Shown in pieces: positions 7,647 through 15,759 of a stretch of DNA of 49,685 nt (position 1 is the stretch's first letter; every line of letters starts with the position of its first letter). The translations under genes were made by a program, and so were the position numbers. This DNA is from Devosia geojensis (lineage in GTDB: Bacteria; Pseudomonadota; Alphaproteobacteria; Rhizobiales; Devosiaceae), in assembly GCF_000969415.1 (NCBI RefSeq), contig NZ_JZEX01000107.1, positions 1 to 49,685 of the forward strand, in the 5' to 3' direction. The notes under the pieces were generated by a model that saw nothing but the letters and a program-made list of their open reading frames with translations, was not told the origin of the DNA and ran no database searches.

Positions 7647-8585
7647 TCAGGCGCCTGCCATCGATCGCAGGTCGTCGATGAGATCGCTCGGCGACTCAGG
7701 CGTGGGGATGACACCGATGTGTCGGAGCCACCACCACATGGTCATCCGGTGCAGCAGCGTATAGTACTGGAGCGCCTCCTGCGGGGCCGGGTGATCGATC
7801 GGCCCGTATCCTTCGAGGATCAGGGCAGGACTATCGGGCGCTTCGTGCCTCGAACAGAACAGGCACTTGGCCAGATCGAACACCGGGTCGGCGGCGCGGG
7901 CGTTGCCGAAATCGATGAGGCCGCTGAGCGTCAGGCTCCCGTCCGGCGTTCTCGCGGCCAACACGTTGCCGGGCTGCAGATCATCGTGGGCGAAGACCGG
8001 GCCGGTGCTGTGCGGGACGATGTCATCGAACCGCTCCTCGACGATCCGGCGCAGGCGGCTTGCGAGCACAGGCTCTCCACCCTGGCGGGGGAACCTCTCG
8101 AAGATATCCTCGATGAGACTGCGCACGAACTCGGTGTTGGTTGCGACCGGCGCGATGATGCCATCGGCATTCATGTGGCCGTATGCGGGCATCGCGACCG
8201 TATGCAGCTTGCGCTGCAGCACGCCCATCTGGCGGTAGACGTTGGAGATCCCCGGATGGTCCTTCAGCGTCCTGACGGCGGCGCCGGGCAGGTAGTTGGT
8301 GATCGCGAACCGGAACGGCAGGCGCGTCCTGGTTTCGTCGACCAGGAGATAGCGCGTGACCGGAATATCGAGGTCACGCAGCAGCCCGGCCGCAAACGCT
8401 TCCTTGGCGGGCGTTCCCGGCACGCCGTCTCTGTGTGTCTTCAACGTCACCTGCCGGCCGTCGACAAGATCGAGGCGATAGACGGGCGAGCTGCCACCGG
8501 ACATTTCCTCGGCGCGAACAAGCGCCGACAGGCCCAATTCCTCAAGGACGGGCTGCAGTCGGTCGAACTCGGCCAGGATGCTCAT
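7647..8585 (-). CDS. Aminoglycoside phosphotransferase-like kinase
   Basis: A 312-residue APH-fold kinase. The N-lobe has the ATP-anchoring lysine in VTLKTHRDG near residue 50. The catalytic loop is FAHDDLQPGNVL (Asp as base, Asn for metal), where the usual HGD is HDD. The metal-binding LIDFGNARAADPVFDLA segment replaces the common DWE/DFE triad. Such proteins phosphorylate small hydroxylated molecules (choline, homoserine, sugars or antibiotics). Nothing here points to resistance. The ATG at 8583-8585 is chosen by homology of the domain start. It follows the DUF1311 gene by 11 bases in the same direction, so the two may be co-transcribed. Confidence 0.85.
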   Translation of the reverse strand: MSILAEFDRLQPVLEELGLSALVRAEEMSGGSSPVYRLDLVDGRQVTLKTHRDGVPGTPAKEAFAAGLLRDLDIPVTRYLLVDETRTRLPFRFAITNYLPGAAVRTLKDHPGISNVYRQMGVLQRKLHTVAMPAYGHMNADGIIAPVATNTEFVRSLIEDIFERFPRQGGEPVLASRLRRIVEERFDDIVPHSTGPVFAHDDLQPGNVLAARTPDGSLTLSGLIDFGNARAADPVFDLAKCLFCSRHEAPDSPALILEGYGPIDHPAPQEALQYYTLLHRMTMWWWLRHIGVIPTPESPSDLIDDLRSMAGA

Positions 8586-8596
8586 GCGGGTGCCGT

Positions 8597-9595
8597 TCAA
8601 TACCCCCAGCGCAGGTTCTGGCCCTTTTCGCTGAGGAGGCCGTCGAGGTCGTCCCAGCTGACCGTCGCCGTAGGAGCGCCGTAGGCGTAGGCGGAGACCT
8701 CGTAGGGCTGGAACTGGAGGCCGAGGCCGTAGTCGCGGAAGATCCAGCGGTTGGGATCGGCAACGACCGCGCGCACGTCGTCCTCGAAGCTCTCGAAGAG
8801 GGCGTCGCCGTGCTCGGCCTTCAAAGCGGCGATGGCGAGGTCGCCGAGCTGTTGCTGCCAGTTCTCGCCGGCAAAGAGGTCGGCCGCCTCCATCTCGCGC
8901 TCGTCCTCGACGAGATAGTGCACGTGGGAGATGCCGTAGTTGCCGTGAGCGGCGCCGTGCCCGTACCAGAAGTCGTTGAGGGTAACGGTGATGCGGGCGG
9001 GCAGGACGTCTTCGAGGGTGACGTTGAGGTCCGTGTCGCTCGATGCGTTGGAGCTCTCGCCGTCGCCGCCGTCGCCCCGCAGGCCGGCCATCAGCGCGTT
9101 GAAGCTGCGCGCCATCGAGGTGTCGGCGTCGATCTGCGGATAGGCGAAGGCGTGGGAGGCGACATGCCAGGCCGATGAAATGTCGTAGTCGGGATCGATC
9201 TCGCCGGAATTGCCGGTGACGAGATAGAAGCGGTGCCCGCCGAGCATGCGCGACCCTTCGAGGGTCTTGATCCGGTCGTTGAACTCGGAGAGGAGGCACT
9301 GGCCGCGCCCCTCGATGGTCTCGTCATCCGAATTGTCGATGCAGGCATAGCGGGCGAAATCGAGCCAGGCGCGCTGGCCCTCACGCATCCTGACGACCGC
9401 GTCCTTGCTGAGCCCACCGATGGCGGTGGCCCAGGCGGTCGCCAGCACTTCGTCGGCCGCCGAGAGATCGGGATAGCCGCAGATGGCCTTCTCGACGTCG
9501 GTGGCGGCTTTCGAACAGTCGAAACTGGCGGCGGACGCGCCGAACGAGACGACGACGGCGCCAAGAAAAGCGACGATTGCCAGACAGATACGCAT
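8597..9595 (-). CDS. Periplasmic LprI-like/DUF3298-like protein
   Basis: A 332-residue exported protein. Signal peptide residues 1-22 (MRICLAIVAFLGAVVVSFGASAA). A DUF1311/LprI-type domain follows with FDCSKAATDVEKAICGYPDL, whose paired cysteines are typical of lysozyme-inhibitor-like proteins. The C-terminal part (ITVTLNDFWYGHGAAHGNYG, then EMEAADLFAG) matches the DUF3298 pattern of extracytoplasmic proteins. I start at the ATG at 9595 because GGAGGG lies 8 bases upstream; the ATG at 9601 is only two bases from it. Possible role in envelope or lysozyme tolerance is inference only. Confidence 0.8.
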   Translation of the reverse strand: MRICLAIVAFLGAVVVSFGASAASFDCSKAATDVEKAICGYPDLSAADEVLATAWATAIGGLSKDAVVRMREGQRAWLDFARYACIDNSDDETIEGRGQCLLSEFNDRIKTLEGSRMLGGHRFYLVTGNSGEIDPDYDISSAWHVASHAFAYPQIDADTSMARSFNALMAGLRGDGGDGESSNASSDTDLNVTLEDVLPARITVTLNDFWYGHGAAHGNYGISHVHYLVEDEREMEAADLFAGENWQQQLGDLAIAALKAEHGDALFESFEDDVRAVVADPNRWIFRDYGLGLQFQPYEVSAYAYGAPTATVSWDDLDGLLSEKGQNLRWGY

Positions 9596-9684
9596 GGCCA
9601 TGCCCTCCGTTTCTTCGAAACGTTCATTAGCACGGCCATGCGACAGGCGGAATGCGGCTGGCGTCGGCTGAGGCAGAATGCCTG

Positions 9685-9711
9685 CTCCCTTCCCCCTTGA
9701 GGGGGAGGGAG
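9685..9711. repeat. CCCCCTTGAGGGGG repeat unit
   Basis: A perfect inverted repeat around TTGA, the same unit as at 8-30 and 49643-49664. It lies between the DUF1311 gene start and the end of terC. Confidence 0.6.
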
Positions 9712-9748
9712 GGCCGTCGTTTCCGCTGACCTGGAGCGCTCTACTCCG

Positions 9749-10783
9749 TCAGCTGCGTGCGGAGCTCGCCTTTTCCTCTTCGCCCTCGACGGCCTCCGCT
9801 TCGGTCAGGTTCGGCTCGTTGCGCGTCTTCCACAGGGAGTAGAGCACGCCGCCGGCGAGGATCGAGATGGTCACGACCAGCGAGAGCAGGGTGTCGATGT
9901 GGATGTGCAGCGGCACGAGGAAGATCTTGATGCCGATGAGCACCAGGATGATCGCCAGGGAGACCTGCAGGTAACGGAAGCGGTTCATCGCCGCCGCCAG
10001 CGCGAAGTAGAGGGCGCGCAGGCCGAGGATGGCGAAGATGTTGGAGGTATAGACGATGAAGGTGTCCTGCGTGACGGCGAAGACGGCCGGCACCGAGTCG
10101 ACGGCGAAGATCAGGTCGACGATCTCCACCATGATCAGGGCCACGGCCAGCGGGGTCAGCCAGGTGACGATCTTGCCGGTCTTGGGGTCGGGCTCCTTGA
10201 CCATGAAGCTGCGGCCCCGCAGCGTATTGGTGATGCGGAAGCGCTTGCGCAGGAATTTCAGGATCCTGTTGTTGTCCATATCCGGCTCATCGTCCTGATG
10301 GCTGAACATGCGGATGCCGGTGAACACCAGGAAAGCGCCGAAGAGGAACAGGATCCAGTTGAAATTGTTGACGAGGGCCGCGCCGACGCCGATCAGGATG
10401 GCGCGGAACAGGATCACGCCCAGGATGCCCCAGAACAGCACGCGGTGCTGATAGAGGCGGGGAATGCCCAGGAAACCGAAGATCGTGGCGATGACGAACA
10501 TGTTGTCCATCGCCAGTGACTGCTCGATCAGATAGCCGGTGTAGAACTCCAGGCCCGCCTGCGCGCCGCGCTGGAACCACACCCAGGCGCCGAAGGCCAG
10601 GGCGATACAGACATACATGCCGTAGAGCAGCAGGCTCTCCTTGGCCTCGATCTCGTGCTCATCGCGATGGAGGATGCCGAGGTCGAAAACAAGCAGACCG
10701 ATGACGAGCGCGATGAACGCGACCCAGAAATAGATGGGAGTACCAAGGAAATCGCCCGTGAGGGCGGCAAGCAGGGTTTCCAT
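9749..10783 (-). CDS. TerC/Alx-family membrane protein
   Basis: A 344-residue inner-membrane protein with about nine hydrophobic helices. It has TerC signature stretches: an acidic helix in LIEQSLAMDNMFVIATIFGF, a conserved glycine turn in FLGIPRLYQHRVLFWG, and the second acidic helix MVEIVDLIFAVDSVPAVFAVT. The C-terminal tail is acidic. Family members such as Alx and MeeF-type proteins export Mn(II), in some cases to load secreted metalloenzymes. GGAGAAGG precedes the ATG, but part of it is paired in a leader hairpin (10784-10817). A TTGAAA/TATATC promoter lies about 100 bases upstream. Confidence 0.9.
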   Translation of the reverse strand: METLLAALTGDFLGTPIYFWVAFIALVIGLLVFDLGILHRDEHEIEAKESLLLYGMYVCIALAFGAWVWFQRGAQAGLEFYTGYLIEQSLAMDNMFVIATIFGFLGIPRLYQHRVLFWGILGVILFRAILIGVGAALVNNFNWILFLFGAFLVFTGIRMFSHQDDEPDMDNNRILKFLRKRFRITNTLRGRSFMVKEPDPKTGKIVTWLTPLAVALIMVEIVDLIFAVDSVPAVFAVTQDTFIVYTSNIFAILGLRALYFALAAAMNRFRYLQVSLAIILVLIGIKIFLVPLHIHIDTLLSLVVTISILAGGVLYSLWKTRNEPNLTEAEAVEGEEEKASSARS

Positions 10784-10817
10784 AGCCGGACCTTCTCCAT
10801 GTGCAAGTGGAGCGGCT
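10784..10817 (-). promoter_or_regulatory. Leader hairpin covering the terC ribosome site
   Basis: On the minus strand AGCCG-CTCCA pairs with TGGAG and CGGCT, with an 8-base loop and a 6-base bulge. GGAG of the ribosome site lies in the inner stem. It ends directly at the ATG. It is not the yybP-ykoY aptamer sequence. Confidence 0.4.
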
Positions 10818-10875
10818 CCGACATCACGGGGCGAACTAGATCACCACCGCCAGAGGGGCCCGGCGCCGCTCCCGC

Positions 10876-10903
10876 GATATAAACGCGGCAGCAAAGGTTT
10901 CAA
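10876..10903 (-). promoter_or_regulatory. Candidate sigma-70 promoter of terC
   Basis: Minus-strand TTGAAA, 16 bases, then TATATC. It would give a leader of about 85 bases before the terC ATG. Confidence 0.4.
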
Positions 10904-10932
10904 GGGGGTAGCTCGAAAATTTCTCGGAGCCT

Positions 10933-11592
10933 TCAGTCCGGCAGCCGGTAGACGAGGCGGCACCCGGCGGTGTCGAAATTGGCGACGCCGTCGGGCGCCA
11001 CGCGCGCGCCGCCGGTGACGCGAACGGGCGTCGCGGCCTCGGCGAGGGCGAGGAGCGCATCGTGGCCGGCCTGGCTGCCGATCTCCATGTCGAAGACGAC
11101 GACGTGGGGAGCGGTTGCGCCCGCATCGACGGCGAGGCCCATGTGCTCGGGATTCTCACCGGCCCAGACGAGCGGGCCGCTCGCCTCGAGGGGTTCGGCG
11201 GAAGCGGGCGCGCCGGTTTCGGGCTCCGGACCGAGCACGGCCGCGAGCTCGGGGACGCCATCCATCGCCGCGCCCTCGGCGGCGTTGGCCCCGGGCTGCA
11301 GGGGATCGAGGCTGGCGATGCGCTGGCGCAAGGCCGCTTCGGTGCAGACGGCGTCGTCGGCGCAGCTTGCCTCGACCTCGGCGCGCCAGGCGGCGATGTC
11401 GGCTGCAAAGCACTGCCGGGCGCCCTCGTCGAGACTGGCGGAGACGCCCTGCTCGTAGAGGAAGAGGGTTTCCTCCAGCCAGTACCAGAGCTCGTGGCAG
11501 GCGATGTCGTCCTCGCCGCAATGCTCGTATTGGGCGCTCGCCGGTGTGGCGAGGGCGCAAGCCAGCATCAGGCCGATCACGAATGCACGCAT
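10933..11592 (-). CDS. Exported hypothetical protein with LprI-like N-terminus
   Basis: A 219-residue exported protein. Signal peptide MRAFVIGLMLACALATPASA, then a Cys-containing helical region (YEHCGEDDIACHELWYWLEETL, CFAADIAAWRAEVEASCADDAVC) like the DUF1311/LprI lysozyme-inhibitor group. It ends with a separate domain (GPLVWAGENPEHMGLAVDAG and NFDTAGCRLVYRLPD) of unknown type. Start at the ATG at 11590-11592, with GGAGGG seven bases upstream. It lies 54 bases behind the hydrolase gene in the same direction and is probably in one transcript with it. Function unknown. Confidence 0.7.
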   Translation of the reverse strand: MRAFVIGLMLACALATPASAQYEHCGEDDIACHELWYWLEETLFLYEQGVSASLDEGARQCFAADIAAWRAEVEASCADDAVCTEAALRQRIASLDPLQPGANAAEGAAMDGVPELAAVLGPEPETGAPASAEPLEASGPLVWAGENPEHMGLAVDAGATAPHVVVFDMEIGSQAGHDALLALAEAATPVRVTGGARVAPDGVANFDTAGCRLVYRLPD

Positions 11593-11646
11593 TGCCGAGC
11601 CCTCCATCCCTGCCGGGATCATGGCGCGGTCGGCCACTGCGATCAA

Positions 11647-12267
11647 CTAGGCTGTGGCGACGCGGTAGGGCGCGAGGAACTCCTCTGCTTTCAGCAGTTC
11701 CTCCTGGCGCAGTTCATGGCCGCCTTCGTGCCAGAAGAGATCGACCGCGGCGCCCTCGCGGGCGAAGTAGTCGGAAAGGTTCTGCGTTGCGGACGCCGGG
11801 GCGATGGGGTCGCGCCGGCCGGCGGTGATGAGGACGCGGGTGCCGGCAAGCTCCGGGCGGGCCGGCGGCGAGAAGGGGATCAGTGGGTGCATCAGCACGG
11901 CCGCCGAAAAGAGCCCCGGCGTCTCGAAGAGCACGGAGGCAAGAATGTTGGCGCCGTTGGAATAGCCGAGGCCGATGACGGCGGAGGGCTCAACGCGCTC
12001 GCGCCAATCGCGCACGAACGCGGTCATGCTGGCGGTGCGCTGCGCCAGATCCTCCATGTCGTAGACGCCTTCGCCGGTGCGGCGGAAGTAGCGCAGCGCC
12101 CCGCCCTCGGAGACGTCGCCACGCGGGGCGACGACATGGGCGCCGGGCAGGAGCTGGTGGGCGAGATCGAAGAACTGGTTTTCGTTGCCGCCGGTGCCGT
12201 GGAAGACGAAGAAGAGGGGCGCGCGCGGATCGGCGCCCTTGCCCTCGCGGAAGATGTAGTCGGTCAT
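11647..12267 (-). CDS. Alpha/beta hydrolase (phospholipase/carboxylesterase family)
   Basis: A 206-residue serine hydrolase of the EstB/YpfH carboxylesterase family. It has FVFHGTGGNENQF for the oxyanion region, GLGYSNGANI with the nucleophilic Ser near residue 104, GRRDPIAP with the catalytic Asp, and EGGHEL with the His near the end. There is no signal peptide, so it acts in the cytoplasm, probably on small esters. The ATG at 12265-12267 is favoured, with GGAAGGA six bases upstream. Confidence 0.9.
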   Translation of the reverse strand: MTDYIFREGKGADPRAPLFFVFHGTGGNENQFFDLAHQLLPGAHVVAPRGDVSEGGALRYFRRTGEGVYDMEDLAQRTASMTAFVRDWRERVEPSAVIGLGYSNGANILASVLFETPGLFSAAVLMHPLIPFSPPARPELAGTRVLITAGRRDPIAPASATQNLSDYFAREGAAVDLFWHEGGHELRQEELLKAEEFLAPYRVATA

Positions 12268-12302
12268 CGTCAATCCTTCCTTCTCTCCGCGTCATCGCCA
12301 AG

Positions 12303-12428
12303 GCCCCCTCACCCGCCGCTGCGCGGCGTCCTCTCCCCCCAGGGAGAGGTGAAAGGGCATCGTACCCGCCACCGCGGCACCTCTCCCTTTGGGGGAGGGG
12401 TCGGCCCGAAAGGCCGGGTGAGGGGGCC
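12303..12428. repeat. Paired CCCCCTCACCC / GGGTGAGGGGG boxes
   Basis: The region opens with GGCCCCCTCACCC and closes with GGGTGAGGGGGCC, an inverted pair. Internal CTCTCCC...GGGAGAGGT and CTCTCCC...GGGGGAGGGGTCGG hairpins are present. The same arrangement recurs at 14793-14923. No gene is visible in 12274-12551. Confidence 0.75.
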
Positions 12429-12551
12429 TTTCACGCCCGCAGCGGTGATCCTTGCTAGACCGGTCTCAATGTCATTGCGGTATTATTTCGATTGCGCGCG
12501 CTCGCAGGCAATAACTGAAACCGTCACGCACCGTTGCCGATTGTGGAACGA

Positions 12552-13466
12552 TCAGGGTCGCTGCACGCCGGTCGTCGCAACGAACACCGAATAGACCGCT
12601 TGGGTCGAGGTGAAGAACAGCCGGTTGCGCTTCTCGCCGCCGAAGGTGAGGTTGGAAACCGCCTGCGGGGCGCGGATGCGCCCGAGGAGGGCGCCGGAGA
12701 GATCGTAGCATTCGATCGAGGGACCGGCGCTGGTCCAGACATTGCCGTGGATGTCGAGGCGCAGACCGTCGGGCCCGCCGGCGCCGGTGCGCACGAACTC
12801 GCGACCGTTGGCGAGGCGGTCACCAACCACGTCGAAGCGGCGGATGACCGTCGGCCAGTCCGGATCGTGGCTGCGGCCGCTGTCGGCGACGTAGAGAATC
12901 GACTCGTCAGGCGAGAAGGCGAGGCCGTTGGGTTTCTTCAGTTCGTCGGTGACGATGGCGAGCGACCCGTCGGCGGGATCGAAGCGGAAGACGTAGCAGG
13001 CGGGAAGCTCCGGATCGGCCTTGTAGCCCTCATAGTCCGACATGATGCCGTAGGTCGGGTCGGTGAACCAGATGGTGCCGTCCGACTTGACGACGAGGTC
13101 GTTGGGCGAGTTGAGGCGCTTGCCCTCGTAATGGGAAACGAGGGTGGTGATGGTGCCGTCGGGCTCGGTTCGCAGAATCGCACGGGCGCCGTGCGAGCAG
13201 GAGACGAGCCGGCCTTCGCGGTCGCGGGTGTTGCCGTTGATGTAGTTGGAGGGCGTTCGGAAGACCGAGACGCCGAGGTCCGGCACCCAGCGCAGGAGCC
13301 GGTTGTTGGGAATGTCCGACCAGACGAGATAGCCGCCGTCGGCGAACCAGACCGGTCCCTCGCTCCAGCGGCACTTGTCAAAGATCAATTCGATGTCGGC
13401 GATGGGGACGGTGAGATCATAGAACTTCTTGTCTATGTATTCGTACGCGTCGCCGACGATCGCCAT
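12552..13466 (-). CDS. SMP-30/gluconolactonase-family lactonase
   Basis: A 304-residue six-bladed beta-propeller of the SMP-30/gluconolaconase/LRE group, which hydrolyses aldonolactones with a divalent metal. It has CRWSEGPVWFADGGYLVWSDI with the metal-ligand Glu near residue 32, KRLNSPNDLVVKSDGTIWFTDP with the Asn ligand, KKPNGLAFSPDESILYVADS, and GPDGLRLDIHGNVW. GGAGGAAT precedes the ATG at 13464-13466; the frame upstream is not needed. It is divergent from lldD across operator site 3. A role as L-fuconolactonase or other sugar lactonase in the same pathway as the 1-5 kb genes is inferred from the shared operator. Confidence 0.9.
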   Translation of the reverse strand: MAIVGDAYEYIDKKFYDLTVPIADIELIFDKCRWSEGPVWFADGGYLVWSDIPNNRLLRWVPDLGVSVFRTPSNYINGNTRDREGRLVSCSHGARAILRTEPDGTITTLVSHYEGKRLNSPNDLVVKSDGTIWFTDPTYGIMSDYEGYKADPELPACYVFRFDPADGSLAIVTDELKKPNGLAFSPDESILYVADSGRSHDPDWPTVIRRFDVVGDRLANGREFVRTGAGGPDGLRLDIHGNVWTSAGPSIECYDLSGALLGRIRAPQAVSNLTFGGEKRNRLFFTSTQAVYSVFVATTGVQRP

Positions 13467-13532
13467 GCTATTCCTCCCGATTGCGCGGGGAGATTGCAGG
13501 CAAGCGCGCGGCAAGGCAAGGCGCATTGACGA

Positions 13533-13548
13533 CTAACATGTTAGTTAG
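13533..13548. promoter_or_regulatory. Operator CTAACATGTTAGTTAG (site 3)
   Basis: Same 16 bases as site 1 on the opposite strand. It lies in the 114-base gap between the divergent SMP-30 and lldD starts, just after a TTGACG -35-like box at 13526-13531, so a bound repressor could block transcription. Confidence 0.7.
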
Positions 13549-13580
13549 TACAGCAATGCGATCGATCACGGGGCAAGCGT

Positions 13581-14765
13581 ATGGCCGATCTTTCCAAAGT
13601 CCTCACCATTGCCGAGATGATGGCGCTGGCCAGGCAAAGGGTGCCCAAGCAATTCTTCGACTATGCCGATTCCGGGGCGTGGACCGAGAGCACCTACCGT
13701 GCCAACCAGGACGACTTCGCCAAGATCACGCTCAACCAACGCGTCGCGGTCAACATGGAGGGCCGCTCGCTCAAGACCTCGATGATCGGCCAGGAGGTCG
13801 CCATGCCCGTCGCGTTGGCGCCGACCGGGCTCACCGGCATGCAGCATCCGGACGGGGAGATCAAGGCGGCGCGGGCGGCGGAGGTGTTCGGCGTGCCGTT
13901 CACGCTCTCGACCATGTCGATCTGCTCGATCGAGGACGTGGCCGAGAACACGACCAAGCCCTTCTGGTTCCAGCTCTACGTGATGCGCGACCGCAAGTTC
14001 ATCGAGCGGCTGATCGACCGGGCCAAGGCTGCAAAGTGCTCGGCGCTGGTTCTCACCATGGACCTGCAGATCCTCGGTCAGCGGCACAAGGACCTGCGCA
14101 ACGGCATGTCGGCGCCGCCCAAGTTCACGCCGAAATTCGTCTTCGAAATGGCGCGCAAGCCCGGCTGGGCCCTCGGCATGCTCGGCACGCAGCGGCGCAC
14201 CTTCCGCAACATCGTCGGGCATGTCGAGAACGCCGGGGACCTTTCCAAGCTCTCGGTGTGGACCAACAGCCAGTTCGACCCGTCGCTCAGCTGGAAGGAC
14301 CTCTCCTGGGTCAAGGACCGGTTCGGCGGACCGGTGATCGTCAAGGGCGTGCTCGACGCCGGGGACGCGCGCCAGGCGGTGGCGCATGGGGCCGATGCCG
14401 TCATCGTCTCCAACCATGGCGGTCGCCAGCTCGACGGCGCGCCCTCGACCATCCGGGTGCTGCCCGAGATCGTCGATGCGGTGGGCAAGACGGCCGAGGT
14501 CTATATCGACGGCGGCATCCGCTCGGGCCAGGACGTGGTCAAGGCACTGGCGATGGGCGCCAAATCGACCTTCATCGGCCGGGCGTTCCTGTGGGGGCTG
14601 GGCGCCGGCGGAGAGGCAGGGGTCAAGCGGGTCCTGGACATCCTGGCGCGCGAGCTCGACATCACCATGGCGCTCTGCGGCGAGCGGGATATCCGCAACA
14701 TCGGGCCGCACAACATCTATTCCAACGACATTCCGCCCAGGAACCGGGTGGGCGGGAACCACTGA
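13581..14765 (+). CDS. lldD: L-lactate dehydrogenase (FMN), LldD type
   Basis: A 394-residue FMN-dependent alpha-hydroxy-acid dehydrogenase, of the family's usual length. It has FFDYADSGAWTESTYRAN with the substrate-binding Tyr, MPVALAPTGLTGMQHPDGE, the catalytic SNHGGRQLDGAPST loop with His and Arg near residues 276-279, and the FMN phosphate site VYIDGGIRSGQDVVKALAMGA. LldD oxidises L-lactate to pyruvate and feeds electrons to quinone at the membrane. Close relatives that use glycolate or mandelate cannot be excluded. The co-located operator and the lactate-releasing FAH enzyme at 4.3 kb make L-lactate the natural substrate. The ribosome site before this ATG is weak. Confidence 0.9.
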   Translation: MADLSKVLTIAEMMALARQRVPKQFFDYADSGAWTESTYRANQDDFAKITLNQRVAVNMEGRSLKTSMIGQEVAMPVALAPTGLTGMQHPDGEIKAARAAEVFGVPFTLSTMSICSIEDVAENTTKPFWFQLYVMRDRKFIERLIDRAKAAKCSALVLTMDLQILGQRHKDLRNGMSAPPKFTPKFVFEMARKPGWALGMLGTQRRTFRNIVGHVENAGDLSKLSVWTNSQFDPSLSWKDLSWVKDRFGGPVIVKGVLDAGDARQAVAHGADAVIVSNHGGRQLDGAPSTIRVLPEIVDAVGKTAEVYIDGGIRSGQDVVKALAMGAKSTFIGRAFLWGLGAGGEAGVKRVLDILARELDITMALCGERDIRNIGPHNIYSNDIPPRNRVGGNH

Positions 14766-14792
14766 GGGCAATCATACCCTCTCTGCTGGGAA

Positions 14793-14923
14793 GGCCCCCT
14801 CACCCGGCGCTACGCGCCGACCTCTCCCCCAAGGGAGAGGTGAAAGGAGGCATCGTCTCTGGGAGCCCGCCCACCTCTCCCTTCGGGGGAGAGGTCGACG
14901 GCAAAGCCGTCGGGTGAGGGGGC
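14793..14923. repeat. Paired CCCCCTCACCC / GGGTGAGGGGG boxes
   Basis: Same design as 12303-12428: GGCCCCCTCACCCGG, CTCTCCCCCAAGGGAGAGG, CTCTCCCTTCGGGGGAGAGG, a GACGGCAAAGCCGTC hairpin and a closing GGGTGAGGGGGCC. It separates lldD from the convergent anti-sigma gene. Confidence 0.75.
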
Positions 14924-14928
14924 CTGTT

Positions 14929-15759
14929 CTAACCGTTTTCGAGGTAATCGCCGGCAATACCCGCGCCGATTCCGCCTCCGCCCGTCAGCTGCCGGTAGAC
15001 CGCCTGCGAGACCGCCTTCATGCGCTCGCCGGGCAGGGTGCCCACCACCGTGCAGGTGATCGCTTCATTCGCCCAATAGAACGCGGCGGCGCCGTCGCGG
15101 CTGGTGAACTCGTAAGCAGGCTTGCGGTCGGGCAGGGCGGCGGTGATGTAGACGGTGACGCGCTCGCCGGCGGCATCCTCGTACATCAGCTGGGCGGCGC
15201 GTCCGCCGGCCTGCGGCTCGCCGGGCAGGAGCCGGCCGCCCTTGAGTGCAAAACCTTCGGGCGAGAGGTCCGGCGCGCCGATTGGCGTTTCGAGGCGGTT
15301 GGAAAGCCAGGTGACGAGATGTTCCTCTTCGTCGGAGGCGACCTCGACGGCATGGCGGTTCTCGGCGGAAAAGACCCGGTGGGCGTTGACGGCGCTGGCG
15401 ATGAGCATCTCGCTGGCCGCAGGCGCGCGCTCGAAGAGCGGTCGGGCGAGCCAGCCGGCGCCGAGTCCCAGGCCGAGGAGGACGACAGCCGCCGCGGCGA
15501 GCCGCCAGCGGCCGCGGTTACGCATCTTCAGCTCGGCGGCGAGGCGCGCCGGCTTTAAACGCAACGGCACCGGCTCGGCGGCGGCGGGCGAAAAGAGGGT
15601 GCGGATGGCATCGTCCTGCCGGCGCCAGAGGGCGACCTCGGCGGCGGCCTCGGGATTGGCGGCAAGATAAGCCTCGACCGTCTCGGCCTCGGCCGCGCTC
15701 AACTGGCCGTCGGCGTAGGCCAGCAGCGTTTCGCGGGAAATGGGGCCGACGGTCGTCAT
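14929..15759 (-). CDS. Anti-sigma factor (membrane)
   Basis: A 276-residue single-pass membrane protein. The N-terminal anti-sigma domain covers residues ~8-55 (SRETLLAYADGQLSAAEAET), without the Zn-binding His/Cys set of ZAS proteins. One membrane helix lies near residues 85-105 (WRLAAAAVVLLGLGLGAGWL). A periplasmic domain follows (HRVFSAENRHAVEVASDEEEHL, then YEFTSRDGAAAFYWANEAITCTV). Its ATG overlaps the TGA of the ECF sigma gene (ATGA), so translation is coupled. It should hold the sigma factor inactive at the membrane until a signal acts on the periplasmic part. Confidence 0.85.
   Translation of the reverse strand: MTTVGPISRETLLAYADGQLSAAEAETVEAYLAANPEAAAEVALWRRQDDAIRTLFSPAAAEPVPLRLKPARLAAELKMRNRGRWRLAAAAVVLLGLGLGAGWLARPLFERAPAASEMLIASAVNAHRVFSAENRHAVEVASDEEEHLVTWLSNRLETPIGAPDLSPEGFALKGGRLLPGEPQAGGRAAQLMYEDAAGERVTVYITAALPDRKPAYEFTSRDGAAAFYWANEAITCTVVGTLPGERMKAVSQAVYRQLTGGGGIGAGIAGDYLENG

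Noticed and set aside
10784..10930. yybP-ykoY (Mn) riboswitch before terC
   Set aside because: The conserved GGGGAGUAG-type sequence of the aptamer is absent; only a ribosome-site hairpin is present.
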